A stretch of 64,000 bases of DNA from a candidate division FCPU426 bacterium (GCA_003152075.1 PLZG01000073.1:1-64000), one strand, 5' to 3'; shown: positions 32,353 to 42,192, counted from the first letter of the stretch. Numbers and translations are program-made. Notes: generated by a model from the letters alone, not told the origin.

Positions 32353-33207
32353 ATGGCTGAGAATCTGTTGAGAGCCTGGGTGGCAGACGAAAGAAACGTC
32401 AGGATAATGTCTTTCCTCTGGGTTTTCTTTTTCTTGGCTTTAATCGAATGGAAATTCGGGCGCCGCAAGCCGAAATTCCCAAAAAGAATCCGCTGGACGA
32501 ACAACCTTTTGGTTACGCTAATCAGTGGGCTTGTCCTCCGGTTTGTTTTTCCGGCCACAACCCTGGGAGCGGCTTATTTGGCTTCCAGCTATCAATTCGG
32601 CCTTTTCAACTGGGTGAAAGTTCCCTTTTCCTTGGCGGCCTTGATGACCCTGGTCAACTTGGATTGGCTTCTTTATTACCAACACCGCTTATTTCATGCC
32701 CAACCCCTGTTTTGGAAAATACACCGGGTCCACCACACCGATTTGGAGGTGGATGTGACCACCGGGGTCCGCTTTCATCCCTTGGAAGCGCTCATCTCCA
32801 CCTTCACCCGGTCGGTCGTCATTTTGCTGTTGGGAACCCCCGTCGGGGCCGTTTTCTTGTTCGAGGTAATTCTCAACGCCTCTTCCCTCTTCAATCACGC
32901 CAACATTCGGGTCCCCCGCTTCTTGGACAGGCTCTTGAGGCTGGTCATCGTGACCCCTGACCTGCACCGGATCCATCACTCCTCCAACCCCAAGGAGTTT
33001 GGCAAGGATTTCGGTTTTATTTTCTCATGGTGGGACAGGTTTTTAGGGACCTACCTTGCCCAACCCGAGAAAGGCCAGGAACAAATGACCCTCGGCCTGG
33101 ATCTTTTTAACGAGCCCCAATATCTGAAGGGGGATAAGATCCTTCTTCAACCCTTCATGGACAAGCAAGGACACCCGGCTTGGGGCAACCTCATTTCCTC
33201 GGAATAA
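32353..33207 (+). CDS. Sterol desaturase / fatty acid hydroxylase family protein
   Basis: Di-iron membrane oxygenase of 284 aa. The histidine boxes are clear: HRLFH near residue 113, HRVHH near 124, NHAN near 179 and HRIHHS near 206, separated by membrane helices as in the FA_hydroxylase family. Such enzymes hydroxylate or desaturate lipids, hopanoids or carotenoids. It ends within the convergent glycosyltransferase gene (17-bp overlap). Confidence 0.88.
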   Translation: MAENLLRAWVADERNVRIMSFLWVFFFLALIEWKFGRRKPKFPKRIRWTNNLLVTLISGLVLRFVFPATTLGAAYLASSYQFGLFNWVKVPFSLAALMTLVNLDWLLYYQHRLFHAQPLFWKIHRVHHTDLEVDVTTGVRFHPLEALISTFTRSVVILLLGTPVGAVFLFEVILNASSLFNHANIRVPRFLDRLLRLVIVTPDLHRIHHSSNPKEFGKDFGFIFSWWDRFLGTYLAQPEKGQEQMTLGLDLFNEPQYLKGDKILLQPFMDKQGHPAWGNLISSE

Positions 33208-34906
33208 TGTTAATCATGGGCTGGTTGGGAGGAATCGCCCAGTAGGGGCAATAGCCCCGGTACTGAAGGAAGGGTGCCGAAACCAAGGACGGATCTTCTT
33301 TTAAGAATTTAGGTTCTCCTGGGACCTCAAAATAATACCAACTATCCCCGATTTTTCCCGAAAAGGGTTTCTCATTGATCCAACTTAACGCGATATTTCG
33401 CGTTGGCGGGTAAGCGGTGGGAGCCAATTGGAAGAAACTTGCGTTGATGGCGTAAACATTCCCTGGTTGCGGTCCCGCCAAGTCGCTTTTCCGCCAGGGC
33501 TCCCAATCCAGCCCATATACCTTTGGATCAACCCCGCCCAGGTAGGCCAGCTTCACCTTGGCCCACTTCCGTTCTTTCGCGGTGGCCGCCAGGCGCTTTA
33601 AATCCTGTCCCCAATCCAGGTTGGAATCCCCCAAAAAGTGGATCTTCTGGTCCGGCGCCACCAATTCGTTGAAATAACTGATTGGGTGGGGAAAATTGAA
33701 AGCCACGCTGGCGGCTTGAAAAAGCAGGAGCGCGATGACCCCTAACTTCCAATTGATCGAAATTTTCCCGCCGGTTTTGTTCCACATCCAAGCCGCCCCC
33801 TGCCCGGCCACGAGGAATAGAAAAGGAAAGGCGGGAAGAAGATACCGGACCCCCAGGTTGGGAGCCGGAAGCAGGGCCAAGGAAAAAACCAGGGGCGGCA
33901 ACCATTGCCAAGGCGGTAGGCTGATCCTTTTCCGGAAAATTAATCCTATTCCCAAAATCAAAGTCAAAAGGAAGGGCAAAGGCTCCTTCAAGACGAAAGC
34001 CACCGGCAAGTAATACCAATGGCTTTGAAGGCCGCTGGTCCCGAGAAAATAAACCGGAAAAGGATTATGGGAGAAGGCGATATCTTCCTTGAATTTATCA
34101 ATGAAATATCCGAAAGGTTCCCGGTGGTCGTGAAGAAGCAGGGTGGCCGGAAGGTAAAGAAAAAATATCCACAGGAAAAATCCCCCCGTTCCCCAAAGCC
34201 ATTTCGGGACAAGAGAACGGAATTCTTTTAAACCTAATTTTCGCAAAATGAAACTTTTGTCCGGCTCGAGGAACTCCAAGGCCAAAAAAACCGGGATTAA
34301 AACCAGGCAATAAAATTTAGAGGTAACCGCCATAGCCGCCACGGCCCCCGCCGCCGCCCAAAGTTTAGGCGAGGCCTTCTCCTGGGACTTTCGAAACAAC
34401 AGGACAGCCAGGAAAAAGAAAAAAGCCGGCGCGATGTCGGTTTTGGCCAGGCCCGACAGGGCCGTGAAGGTGGGATTCAAGGCCCAAAGAAATAGGACCG
34501 CCGCCGATAGAACTGGTTCCTCCCGGGTAACCCAAAAAAGCAAGAGTCCCAACGCGCAGCCCAGGACCCAACTGACCGACCTGGCCCAGGCAGTTACGGA
34601 TTCCAACCGATCGATATTCCAGTTAAAGATAAAGAAATGGCCCCGGTCGATCACGTCTCCCGAAAATGACAAGGTTTTTAGGTCCATGAAGAGAAGCGGT
34701 AGGGCGTTCAAAGCCCCTGCCAAGGGAGGGTGGTTGTGGGGTGTCACCACGTCTCCCCGAGTTAAATAGTAATAGCCGTTGGTGATGTCCGAGGGCTCGT
34801 CGTTGGTGAGGGAATCCCACCAAAATCGAGGAACAACCTGAATGGAGAAAAGGAAAACGAAAAAAAGGTAAATGAAATAACCGGGGTGTTTTTGGGGGGA
34901 TGTCAC
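33191..34906 (-). CDS. GT39/ArnT-like membrane glycosyltransferase
   Basis: A 571-aa protein with about 11 membrane helices. The first extracytoplasmic loop carries SLTNDEPSDI near residue 36 (acidic DE motif of the GT-C superfamily) and HNHPPLAGALNALP near 57, as in PMT/ArnT-type enzymes that use lipid-linked sugars. The C-terminal part is periplasmic (residues 440-571). Substrate unknown; protein O-glycosylation or lipid A/glycan decoration are options. It follows the TonB receptor gene on the same strand with 44 nt between. Confidence 0.8.
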   Translation of the reverse strand: MTSPQKHPGYFIYLFFVFLFSIQVVPRFWWDSLTNDEPSDITNGYYYLTRGDVVTPHNHPPLAGALNALPLLFMDLKTLSFSGDVIDRGHFFIFNWNIDRLESVTAWARSVSWVLGCALGLLLFWVTREEPVLSAAVLFLWALNPTFTALSGLAKTDIAPAFFFFLAVLLFRKSQEKASPKLWAAAGAVAAMAVTSKFYCLVLIPVFLALEFLEPDKSFILRKLGLKEFRSLVPKWLWGTGGFFLWIFFLYLPATLLLHDHREPFGYFIDKFKEDIAFSHNPFPVYFLGTSGLQSHWYYLPVAFVLKEPLPFLLTLILGIGLIFRKRISLPPWQWLPPLVFSLALLPAPNLGVRYLLPAFPFLFLVAGQGAAWMWNKTGGKISINWKLGVIALLLFQAASVAFNFPHPISYFNELVAPDQKIHFLGDSNLDWGQDLKRLAATAKERKWAKVKLAYLGGVDPKVYGLDWEPWRKSDLAGPQPGNVYAINASFFQLAPTAYPPTRNIALSWINEKPFSGKIGDSWYYFEVPGEPKFLKEDPSLVSAPFLQYRGYCPYWAIPPNQPMINIIPRK

Positions 34907-34950
34907 GATTTCAGTTTAACAGGCCGCCTAAAAAGTAAAAATAGGCATCC

Positions 34951-37287
34951 TCAATATTTGACCTCAAAACCGATGTAGGGCAAAAAGGGAAGCTGGTCGA
35001 TCTCCTTGGTTTTACTGGGATCATAATTGTAATTGTAGTCATAACCAAAAACGTTGGCGTGGTTGTAAACGTTCAGGATCTCAAGGTAAAAACGCCATTG
35101 CCAAGTGTCGTAAACCGTGGAGAGCGAGGTGGAAAAGTCCAACCGGTGGTAATCGGGAACGCGGCTGGAATTAACCGGCCCATAGTTAGCCGTGTACCGA
35201 CTGTAGATGGGTTCATAAGTTGATCCGGTAATAGGAGTTTGGGGTAATCCTGACGAATATCGCCATTTGATCCCCACGTCCCAACCGGGATTGATCTTGT
35301 AACTGGCGACGATGGTGGCGATGTTGGGCTGGTCGTAATCATAAACGTGGGTGTCCCCTGGGGCATTGTGTCGGACCGAATCGCTAAAGGCGTAGGAAAT
35401 CCATCCAAAGAACCTCTCCGTGGGAGCCCGGCGAAGGAAAAACTCGACGCCCCGGGAATAACCCGTGCCGTCGTTGCTGTAATGGAGGATGGAATCGCTA
35501 ACGACCACATCCGTTAAATCCTTGTTATAGCCTTCCACCCTTGCATAAAACCCGTCGCCCAGTTTTTGCTCCACCCCCAGGATGGCGGATATCCCCTTTT
35601 CGGAAAAAAGTTTGGGATTACCGAAACTGGGGTCCAGGTAGGGCCCCTGCCATGGCAATTGGTAGTAATAACCATAGGAACCCTTGAGGGTGGTGTCATC
35701 GGATAAAAGATAAGCCGCGGAGATCCGGGGGCCCCAGGTGAAATGGGTGTTATAAGCCAGGTAATCGCCCCTCAAACCCAGGGATAATTCCAGTTTTTTA
35801 TCCAACCATTTGAACTTTTCGTCCCCGTAAACACCGATATTATCAGCCGGATAGTTCTCATTGGCGCTGATTTTTTGCGCCGTGGTCAAATCAAAACTTT
35901 TTGTCCCTTCACCCGGAATATCTACGAAATAGGAATTGTTCCCCGTAATAGTATGGTCATATTCCATCCCCACCATTAAATTTTGGTCGTTGGAATCATG
36001 GCGCCATTCCAAACGTCCCCCGAAATCCTCGAAATTGATGTCCAGGTGCAAGTCCCTTCCCAGGTGGGTGTCGAAAAAGAAATTGGTGTGGTAGGCCGTG
36101 GCAAAGAGAGTATTTTGGTCGTCCGCGACGCGGCGGAAATTAACCCCCTGGCTGTCATAACCGTTGTGGAACTCGAAAACCCCGGCGTAGGCGGGGTCCT
36201 GCTTGGCCAGGTTCGAGTCCGGAGCGATGGTCAGTCCCAGCCGGTCGTCACTACCGAAGGCCTGGAAGTCCCAATGGGTTTGTTTGGAATAATCGTAGCT
36301 GTATTTCACCTGGTAATCGCCGAAGGAGGGGATAACGGTCAGGCTGCTTCCCGCGAAAACCCCGCTAAAGAGTTCCAGGTAACTGCGCCGGCCTGCCACC
36401 GCCAAAGAGCTGTTGGAAGTAATCGGCCCTTCCACCAATCCCTCGGAAAGAAGCATATTCACCTCGGCCCGCCCGCCCCAGCGGTCCATGCGGGCGTCAC
36501 GCTGGGTGATATCCACCACCCCTCCCCAATAATTGCCGTATTGGGGGCCAAACCCGCCGGCGGAAAAATCCACGTTCTTGATGAGGTCCGAGTTGACGGT
36601 AGAAATGAGCCCCCCGAAATGGAAAGGAAAGGCCAAGGGAATCCGGTCCAAGAGATAAAGGTTGTCCTCGGGCCCCCCGCCCCTCACGATCAGCTGCCCC
36701 GAATAGTCCCCCGCCACGGCGACTCCTGGCAGTGTTTGGAGCGCCCTTAACACGTCCCCACCCGTCCCCGGAACCGACTTAAGTTCGTCCTTGGAGATGA
36801 CCTCATGGCTGACCGACGTTTTGGCTTCCTTGCTGGTGGAAACCACGACTTCCGGCAAAGTGAACCCTTCCCGAACCAGGAAAAAATCCTGGGTGGTGTT
36901 TTCATGGACCACGATAGAAGGCAGGGTCAACTTTCCAAAACCTTCCCCGGCCACGGTCAGGCGGTATTTCCCTTCCGGCACCGAAATCTGGTATTTCCCC
37001 TTCATATCCGCGTCAGCGGAATAAGATAGCGCGGTCGGGGTTGCCGTTGGACTTGGCGTCACAGCGAGCGTGGCGGTGATGGATGGGGTTTCGGTTGATT
37101 TTGCCGTTGGTTCGGTTGGAATGGGTGTTGATGTAATCACTCGTTCAAGGTAAAGGCTGGCCCCAATGATCGGAGCTTTGCTTCCTTTTTCCAAGACGCT
37201 CCCAGAAAAGGTAGCGGCATCCGTTGGTGCCCAAAAAAGGATAAAGAGGCTCAAAAACAAAAAGGTGAGATTTGAATGTAGCCGCAA
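34951..37287 (-). CDS. TonB-dependent outer membrane receptor
   Basis: Ligand-gated outer-membrane importer of about 778 aa. After the signal peptide (LTFLFLSLFILFWAPTDA) comes a carboxypeptidase-regulatory-like domain interrupted by a Thr/Pro spacer, then the plug domain (LKSVPGTGGDVLRALQTLPG near residue 190) and a 22-strand barrel ending in aromatic EVKY. I prefer the TTG at 37287 because the extended start at 37350 would put 21 non-signal residues before the hydrophobic core. The next genes upstream are its own TonB, ExbD and ExbB. Ligand unknown. Confidence 0.88.
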   Translation of the reverse strand: MRLHSNLTFLFLSLFILFWAPTDAATFSGSVLEKGSKAPIIGASLYLERVITSTPIPTEPTAKSTETPSITATLAVTPSPTATPTALSYSADADMKGKYQISVPEGKYRLTVAGEGFGKLTLPSIVVHENTTQDFFLVREGFTLPEVVVSTSKEAKTSVSHEVISKDELKSVPGTGGDVLRALQTLPGVAVAGDYSGQLIVRGGGPEDNLYLLDRIPLAFPFHFGGLISTVNSDLIKNVDFSAGGFGPQYGNYWGGVVDITQRDARMDRWGGRAEVNMLLSEGLVEGPITSNSSLAVAGRRSYLELFSGVFAGSSLTVIPSFGDYQVKYSYDYSKQTHWDFQAFGSDDRLGLTIAPDSNLAKQDPAYAGVFEFHNGYDSQGVNFRRVADDQNTLFATAYHTNFFFDTHLGRDLHLDINFEDFGGRLEWRHDSNDQNLMVGMEYDHTITGNNSYFVDIPGEGTKSFDLTTAQKISANENYPADNIGVYGDEKFKWLDKKLELSLGLRGDYLAYNTHFTWGPRISAAYLLSDDTTLKGSYGYYYQLPWQGPYLDPSFGNPKLFSEKGISAILGVEQKLGDGFYARVEGYNKDLTDVVVSDSILHYSNDGTGYSRGVEFFLRRAPTERFFGWISYAFSDSVRHNAPGDTHVYDYDQPNIATIVASYKINPGWDVGIKWRYSSGLPQTPITGSTYEPIYSRYTANYGPVNSSRVPDYHRLDFSTSLSTVYDTWQWRFYLEILNVYNHANVFGYDYNYNYDPSKTKEIDQLPFLPYIGFEVKY

Positions 37288-37372
37288 GGGTAGGCCTTGA
37301 TATGGGAAATAGTGTTCGGGAAGAATAAACTGGATACCGCAAAAAAACAATGAGGGTGGCGCCCATCCATTC

Positions 37373-37450
37373 CGTCATCCTGAGCGCAGCGAAGGATCTT
37401 TGTGGGTCTTTAACCTGGATTCTTCGGCAAAAGACGCCTCAGAATAAGAT
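37373..37450. repeat. Intergenic hairpin repeat (CCTGAGCGCAGCGAAGGATC type)
   Basis: CATCCTGAGCGCAGCGAAGG and ATTCTTCGGCAAAAGACGCC-TCAGAAT make an imperfect long hairpin. It lies in the TonB operon between the receptor and the upstream 262-aa gene. Confidence 0.5.
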
Positions 37451-37455
37451 CCCTA

Positions 37456-38244
37456 TTACTGCGTTGTCGGAGTTTCCTCGGGCGTGGGTGTCGGCGTGGG
37501 AATGGTGGTAAGGTAAAACTTGTCGAAAATCTTCGTGGCCTTTTCTTCCTTGCAATCCATGCACTCGGAAACCACTTTAGCTTGAAGGGTGTCGAATAAA
37601 ACCGAGTCCCTCAAGTAAAAAAGTTTGTTGTTTTCCTTGTCCCGATCCTTACCGCAAATACTGGTCAATTGGATGAAGGCCATGTTTGGCTTTGTCCATT
37701 TCACGACCGCCACCTTGGGTTGTTCGCAATCCCATCCGCGGGAGTCGATTTTTTTCAACAGCGCCCCCTCGATATCCGGGGTGATGTCGGTGGTTTTTCC
37801 GGAATTGATGTCCACGAAATAGGTTTTCCAGGTGCCTTCGATGACCTCAAGCCGGACAAAAAACTTCAAGCTGTCCCTGGCCCAGGCGAAACGAATGGAT
37901 TTCCAGTTATCGTCGAACATGTCCTTTTGACCTTCCGGTGTGGGAACCGGGTTGGGTTCAGAATAAACATGGAAGGTCCCCTTATCAGTTTCCTGAACCA
38001 AGGGACTCCCCCCCTGCAAAATCTCGAAATGGTGTTTGGGGTTGTGGATGTTTTGCAAGTCGATGATATAGCGGAAAAAGACCTTGTCCCCGACCCGGCG
38101 GTCGATGATCTGTTCGATGAGGACCCTGTATTTCGCGTTAGGGGACTCGGAGAGATACATTTGCTGCCCCGCTTGTGTGGTTCCCTTGAGGCCGGCGAAG
38201 AACAATAAGAAGAGAACCAGAAAGCGTTTCAAGGTTGATTTCAT
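37456..38244 (-). CDS. Exported protein of unknown function in the TonB cluster
   Basis: I do not recognise this 262-aa protein. It has a signal peptide (FLVLFLLFFAGLKGTTQA), a beta-rich body (KYRVLIEQIIDRRVGDKVFF, later FFVRLEVIEGTWKTYFVDIN) that suggests a beta-propeller-like or WD40-like sheet, four Cys late in the protein (CGK, CMDCKEE) and a Pro/Thr tail. Its place between tonB and the receptor gene suggests a periplasmic or surface partner of that receptor. Confidence 0.6.
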   Translation of the reverse strand: MKSTLKRFLVLFLLFFAGLKGTTQAGQQMYLSESPNAKYRVLIEQIIDRRVGDKVFFRYIIDLQNIHNPKHHFEILQGGSPLVQETDKGTFHVYSEPNPVPTPEGQKDMFDDNWKSIRFAWARDSLKFFVRLEVIEGTWKTYFVDINSGKTTDITPDIEGALLKKIDSRGWDCEQPKVAVVKWTKPNMAFIQLTSICGKDRDKENNKLFYLRDSVLFDTLQAKVVSECMDCKEEKATKIFDKFYLTTIPTPTPTPEETPTTQ

Positions 38245-38257
38245 GAAGAGTCCCTTT

Positions 38258-38869
38258 CTAATAGTCGAACTTAAACCGGTACGGGATTCGCAACCTCACC
38301 GGCACCGGCTCCCCACCCGCCAAGGCGGGAGTAAAAGTGGACTGCTGGACAGCGGCCAGGGCTGATTCGTCACAACCGTACCCTAAACCCTGAATCAAAT
38401 CCACCTTTTTTACCGCACCCGTGGCGTCAATGTCCACTTGTAAAATGACCACTCCCTCGATATTGGCGTGTTTGGCCGCCTCCGGATATTGGGCTTTTAC
38501 CTGGTTGATAAAGTGGGGTAATTGGCTGACTTGTGCGATGGATTTGTAAACACCCGTTTCCGCGTCCCCGCTGGGTCCCGCCGGTCCCGGCGCCGGAGCG
38601 GCTTGAGGTTCGGGTTTTGGAAGGGGCTTAGGGAGAGGCGGCGGGAGTATTCGCTTCAAGGTTTGAGGTTTTTGCCATTCCTCGTCTTCGGGGGGTTGGC
38701 TTTGGACCATGGAAATCTTCGAGGAAGAGGAAAGGTCTAAGTCAATCACCGACAAATCCAGGAAATGGTTTCGGCCAAGGAATAGCAGCGCCGTGAAAAA
38801 AAACAGGTGGATTCCAAAAGAAAGGGACCAAGGAGTCAAGGAAAGGGAGAGGAAAGTCCGGGGATTCAA
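38258..38869 (-). CDS. tonB: TonB energy transducer
   Basis: Links the ExbB/ExbD motor to the outer-membrane receptor. A 203-aa protein with one N-terminal helix (SFGIHLFFFTALLFLGRN), a Pro-rich periplasmic spacer (PPPLPKPLPKPEPQAAP near 75) and the C-terminal TonB domain (ANIEGVVILQVDIDATGAVKKV near 140, then FTPALAGGEPVPVRLRIPY). Its start overlaps the exbD stop by 4 nt. Order exbB-exbD-tonB-receptor is a complete uptake cluster. Confidence 0.9.
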   Translation of the reverse strand: MNPRTFLSLSLTPWSLSFGIHLFFFTALLFLGRNHFLDLSVIDLDLSSSSKISMVQSQPPEDEEWQKPQTLKRILPPPLPKPLPKPEPQAAPAPGPAGPSGDAETGVYKSIAQVSQLPHFINQVKAQYPEAAKHANIEGVVILQVDIDATGAVKKVDLIQGLGYGCDESALAAVQQSTFTPALAGGEPVPVRLRIPYRFKFDY

Positions 38870-39282
38870 GGTTTAGCCTCGCCTTGAGCCACTCCGAGGG
38901 CGATTTTAGTGACACCCGCTTTCCTCACCAGGTCCAAGAGTTCAACGACTTTTCCATGGGTCACTTGGGTATCGGCCGAAAGAACGATCCGAATCTCCGG
39001 ATTCAGGGCCGCCGACTCCTTCAACTGGTTCTTCAATTGGTCCTTTTCGATTTTTTTATTCTGATAAAAAATTTCGCCCTTGGTATTAAGAATTAAGGCT
39101 TGGCTGGCCGGGGCGGTGGGGTTGGAAGTGAGGGCCTTAGGCACGTTTACTGGAATCGAGGGCGTGGAAATGAAGCTGGCCGTCAGCATAAAGATAATGA
39201 GAAGGACCAGCATGATGTCCACCAGGGGCACCACGTTAATCTGGGTGATGGCATCGTCCGAATCTCCCGAATGGGAAGCCAT
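38866..39282 (-). CDS. exbD: ExbD/TolR biopolymer transport protein
   Basis: Proton-channel partner of ExbB, 138 aa: short cytoplasmic N-terminus, one helix (VPLVDIMLVLLIIFMLTASF, with the essential Asp near residue 21) and a periplasmic domain. Lies 4 nt after exbB and overlaps tonB by 4 nt. Confidence 0.92.
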   Translation of the reverse strand: MASHSGDSDDAITQINVVPLVDIMLVLLIIFMLTASFISTPSIPVNVPKALTSNPTAPASQALILNTKGEIFYQNKKIEKDQLKNQLKESAALNPEIRIVLSADTQVTHGKVVELLDLVRKAGVTKIALGVAQGEAKP

Positions 39283-39286
39283 GGTT

Positions 39287-39910
39287 TTACCTTCTTTTCT
39301 TTGAGGCGTAAGCCAATAGCAACCGGGAAAGCCGGTCCGCGTTGGCCAGCGATCTCTTGATTTGGCCCTGAAAGTAGTTAAAGGAAGCCACAGCCGGGAT
39401 GGCGATCAAGAGCCCCATGGCGGTGGCCACCAGAGCTTCCGAAACCCCTTGCATGACGATGGCAGGCCCCGAAGTTCCGGCGGTCGCCAGGTCGTTAAAA
39501 GCCCTGATAATACCCAAGACCGTACCGAACAAACCGATAAAGGGCGCGTTGTTCCCCAGTGTCCCCAGCACCAATAAATTTTTCTCAAGAGACAATTTTT
39601 CCTGGATCCTGCGGCTTTCAAGAATTTGCTCCAGCGCTTCCCGATCCAAAGAGAGGTTTTCCAGGCCCGCCTTGAGGATAACGCCTTCCGGCGAGGATGC
39701 GTTTTCGACCAGCTTGAGGACTTGGGCAAAGTTGCCTTTAGCTAGCAATCCGGGGACCTTTTCCCCGAGCATTTCCGCGTCTTTGACCAGTTTGCGGAAC
39801 AGAAAATAACGGTCGAATACCACCGCCAAGCCCCACAAGGACAGCGCGATCAGGATATAAAGAACCCATACATTATTAATAAGCGCGAAGGCTTTAATGG
39901 CTTGAAACAT
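39287..39910 (-). CDS. exbB: ExbB/TolQ proton channel protein
   Basis: Inner-membrane motor subunit of 207 aa with three helices and the conserved block NNAPFIGLFGTVLGIIRAF near residue 120. It is the first gene of the ExbB-ExbD-TonB operon; GAGG lies 6 nt before its ATG. Together with the receptor downstream it uses the proton gradient for substrate uptake. Confidence 0.92.
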   Translation of the reverse strand: MFQAIKAFALINNVWVLYILIALSLWGLAVVFDRYFLFRKLVKDAEMLGEKVPGLLAKGNFAQVLKLVENASSPEGVILKAGLENLSLDREALEQILESRRIQEKLSLEKNLLVLGTLGNNAPFIGLFGTVLGIIRAFNDLATAGTSGPAIVMQGVSEALVATAMGLLIAIPAVASFNYFQGQIKRSLANADRLSRLLLAYASKKRR

Positions 39911-40041
39911 GAGCGACCTCGTTTATGTGAAGGTTTTTTGGAGGGAGAATCTTAACACAGGGCTCGGTTTAAATTCATCCCACTTGCCCAGGGGAATTGG
40001 ATGGCTGATTTTATCCAGAAAAAAGTTCAAAAGGCCTATTT

Positions 40042-40548
40042 TTAGTTGAACCGGCTGTTGATTTGGGCGATGGCTTGGAGGGCGGGGGCATAATCCGGAC
40101 TCAGCTCAAGCGCCTTGTTCAAATGTTCCATGGCCAAGTCGTCTTTTTTCAAGTGGAGATACACGCGGCCAAGATTGAAATGAGGGTAATGTCTCGGCTC
40201 ATAACGGGGGGCCTGGGTGGCTTTTTCCAGCCAGGGAATGGCTTCCTCCCACTTACCCTGCTCGATAAAATAAGCGCCGATGTCGTTGAAGGGATTCCCA
40301 AAGGAAGGGTCAAGATCAATGGCCTTCAGGCATTCCTCAATGGCTTCTTGGTATTCGCCCTGGAAGGAATAGGCCCATCCGAGGAAAGTATGGGCTTCGG
40401 CCGTCGGAAAGAGTTTCAATGAATCCCGGTAATAACGAATGGCCTTATCAACCTGCTGGTTCATTTGGGCCTGGTAGCCCTTCATCCAAAGCGACCGGGC
40501 TTTGGCTTGTTTTTCACGGCCGTTGGAAGGAAGTTCCTCATGGGTCAT
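40042..40548 (-). CDS. TPR-repeat protein
   Basis: Cytoplasmic 168-aa protein made of four tetratricopeptide repeats (GYQAQMNQQVDKAIRYYRDS, then FLGWAYSFQGEYQEAIEECL, further units near 95 and 130). It has no signal peptide and no other domain, so it is probably an adaptor. It lies upstream of exbB on the same strand, separated by about 130 nt. Confidence 0.85.
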   Translation of the reverse strand: MTHEELPSNGREKQAKARSLWMKGYQAQMNQQVDKAIRYYRDSLKLFPTAEAHTFLGWAYSFQGEYQEAIEECLKAIDLDPSFGNPFNDIGAYFIEQGKWEEAIPWLEKATQAPRYEPRHYPHFNLGRVYLHLKKDDLAMEHLNKALELSPDYAPALQAIAQINSRFN

Positions 40549-40565
40549 GATTGTCTCCAGACAAT

Positions 40566-40600
40566 AAAAAGCCCGGGTTGTTTTAACCCGGGCTTTAATT
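40566..40600. terminator. Strong intrinsic terminator
   Basis: AAAGCCCGGGTT and AACCCGGGCTTT form a perfect 12-bp stem with a GTTTT loop and A/T tracts on both sides. It lies after the 448-aa NHL gene (minus strand) and before the TPR gene. Confidence 0.9.
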
Positions 40601-40653
40601 AAACCCCTTCTTGTTAATTCAACAAGCCGCTTGCCGCTTTGTCGACCAGTCTT

Positions 40654-42000
40654 TCAAGGTCCAAAAACATTCAGAAAGTCATTGCCTGTATCGCCGACGA
40701 CAATATAGCCGCCGCCAATAAATTGGAGACAAGAAGGAACATAGGGAACGAATTCATGGTAACTATGGGGGTCTCCCCAAGCCCTTCTCAATCCCACCTG
40801 AGTATATACAGTGCCGCTAGGAGGGGGCCAGGGGGCGGGAGTAACCCCCGTCGCGCTGATGATTTGATATTGTTCAACTTCACCATTATTGGTATCGCTG
40901 ACATAAAAGTCTCCTGTGTTATCCACCGTGAGCCCGTTCACGACACACCCCGGGATGAGGGTAAAGGAACCCAATATGCTGGTTCCTCCGGAGCTGTAGA
41001 TTTGGACCATGGAAGTGGTTACCCCACCCGAACCATAGGGGCCCGAATCGCCCACATACACGTTACCGAAAGTATCACAGGCAAGGGAGTTCGGGACTTT
41101 AAATTGGACACCCGCCGCGCCAAACCCACCGCCCGATCCATTCCAACGGTGGAGCCACAAAGGACTGCCACCAAGCACATCATAGTATGTGGTCGTTCCC
41201 CCGCCGTCGAACTCGTCTACATATCCATTCCCAGTATCTGCGACGTAAAAATGGCCGAATGTATCCGCGGTCAAGCATTTGGGATTGTTGAATGAGGCGC
41301 CGCCAAATCCTGGGGTGAAATACGAAAAAGGGCCACCATCAGAGGCGGTTGGACATAAAAAATAATTATTTTCGGCATACAAAGTCGCGCCGCCACTGCT
41401 TGAAGCATCCAATATTTCTACCATTCCTGGAAGCCCACCAACTAACCCCCCCGGTGAGGAGACAGCCAACCCCATCGGGTAATTAACCAGACTTGTTGTT
41501 TGAGTAACGCCGGTATAGGCGATGCAAGGGGTTGCTTGCCCTTTAACTATTATATTACCCGTGAAGTTATAAACCAGTACGCCGCCCCCGCTATTGGTGA
41601 ACTGCTCCAAAGCATTCACGATGATGCCAGCCTTGCTTTCCGCTTCGGCCACGTAAACGGTAGTTCCGTCGTAGTACATTCCATTCGCCCCGGCAGATGT
41701 TCCGTAGTTATTGTCATAAGCGGGCGTAAACGCGGGCGTCCATGTAATTGTGAATGTGGCGGATGGACTGATCGCACCAGTGGGAGTGAAGGTTGGAGTA
41801 CTAGTCGAAGTGGGAATAGTTCCTGTGGGGGTGGTAGATGTAGAAACTGTTCCAGTGGGAGTGTTTGTTGACCCCCCAGCGGACGGTGCGCTTGGTTTCG
41901 TGGGGGCGCTATTATTGTCCGAGCAGGCTAAAGGAATAATTAATCCCGAAAGCAGAATAAAAACTAGAAGGACTTTTTTTATTTCTCGTCTTTTTTTCAT
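40654..42000 (-). CDS. NHL-repeat lipoprotein 1
   Basis: Lipoprotein of 448 aa: signal peptide with lipobox LIPLAC (Cys near residue 26), a Thr/Pro spacer of about 60 residues, then a beta-propeller of NHL repeats seen as repeated blocks such as CLTADTFGHFYVADTGNGYV and LACDTFGNVYVGDSGPYG. Such proteins are displayed on the outer membrane; NHL propellers bind proteins or sugars. It lies downstream of a beta-barrel gene and forms a block with two more NHL lipoproteins and a second barrel. Confidence 0.82.
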   Translation of the reverse strand: MKKRREIKKVLLVFILLSGLIIPLACSDNNSAPTKPSAPSAGGSTNTPTGTVSTSTTPTGTIPTSTSTPTFTPTGAISPSATFTITWTPAFTPAYDNNYGTSAGANGMYYDGTTVYVAEAESKAGIIVNALEQFTNSGGGVLVYNFTGNIIVKGQATPCIAYTGVTQTTSLVNYPMGLAVSSPGGLVGGLPGMVEILDASSSGGATLYAENNYFLCPTASDGGPFSYFTPGFGGASFNNPKCLTADTFGHFYVADTGNGYVDEFDGGGTTTYYDVLGGSPLWLHRWNGSGGGFGAAGVQFKVPNSLACDTFGNVYVGDSGPYGSGGVTTSMVQIYSSGGTSILGSFTLIPGCVVNGLTVDNTGDFYVSDTNNGEVEQYQIISATGVTPAPWPPPSGTVYTQVGLRRAWGDPHSYHEFVPYVPSCLQFIGGGYIVVGDTGNDFLNVFGP

Positions 42001-42192
42001 TTTCCGCCTCGATCAACTTTATTAGGTCTAATCTTACCTAACTTTTCCCTTCTTTGCATAAACCGGGGCAAAAATGGGCCATCCGAGACCAAAATCAACG
42101 AATTCCTATCCATCCTATTTTCAATTTTGCTTTTATGTCAATTTGTTTGTTTCGGCGGTTTTCAACCCCCAGAAGGCTTTTTTTAACCTAGA

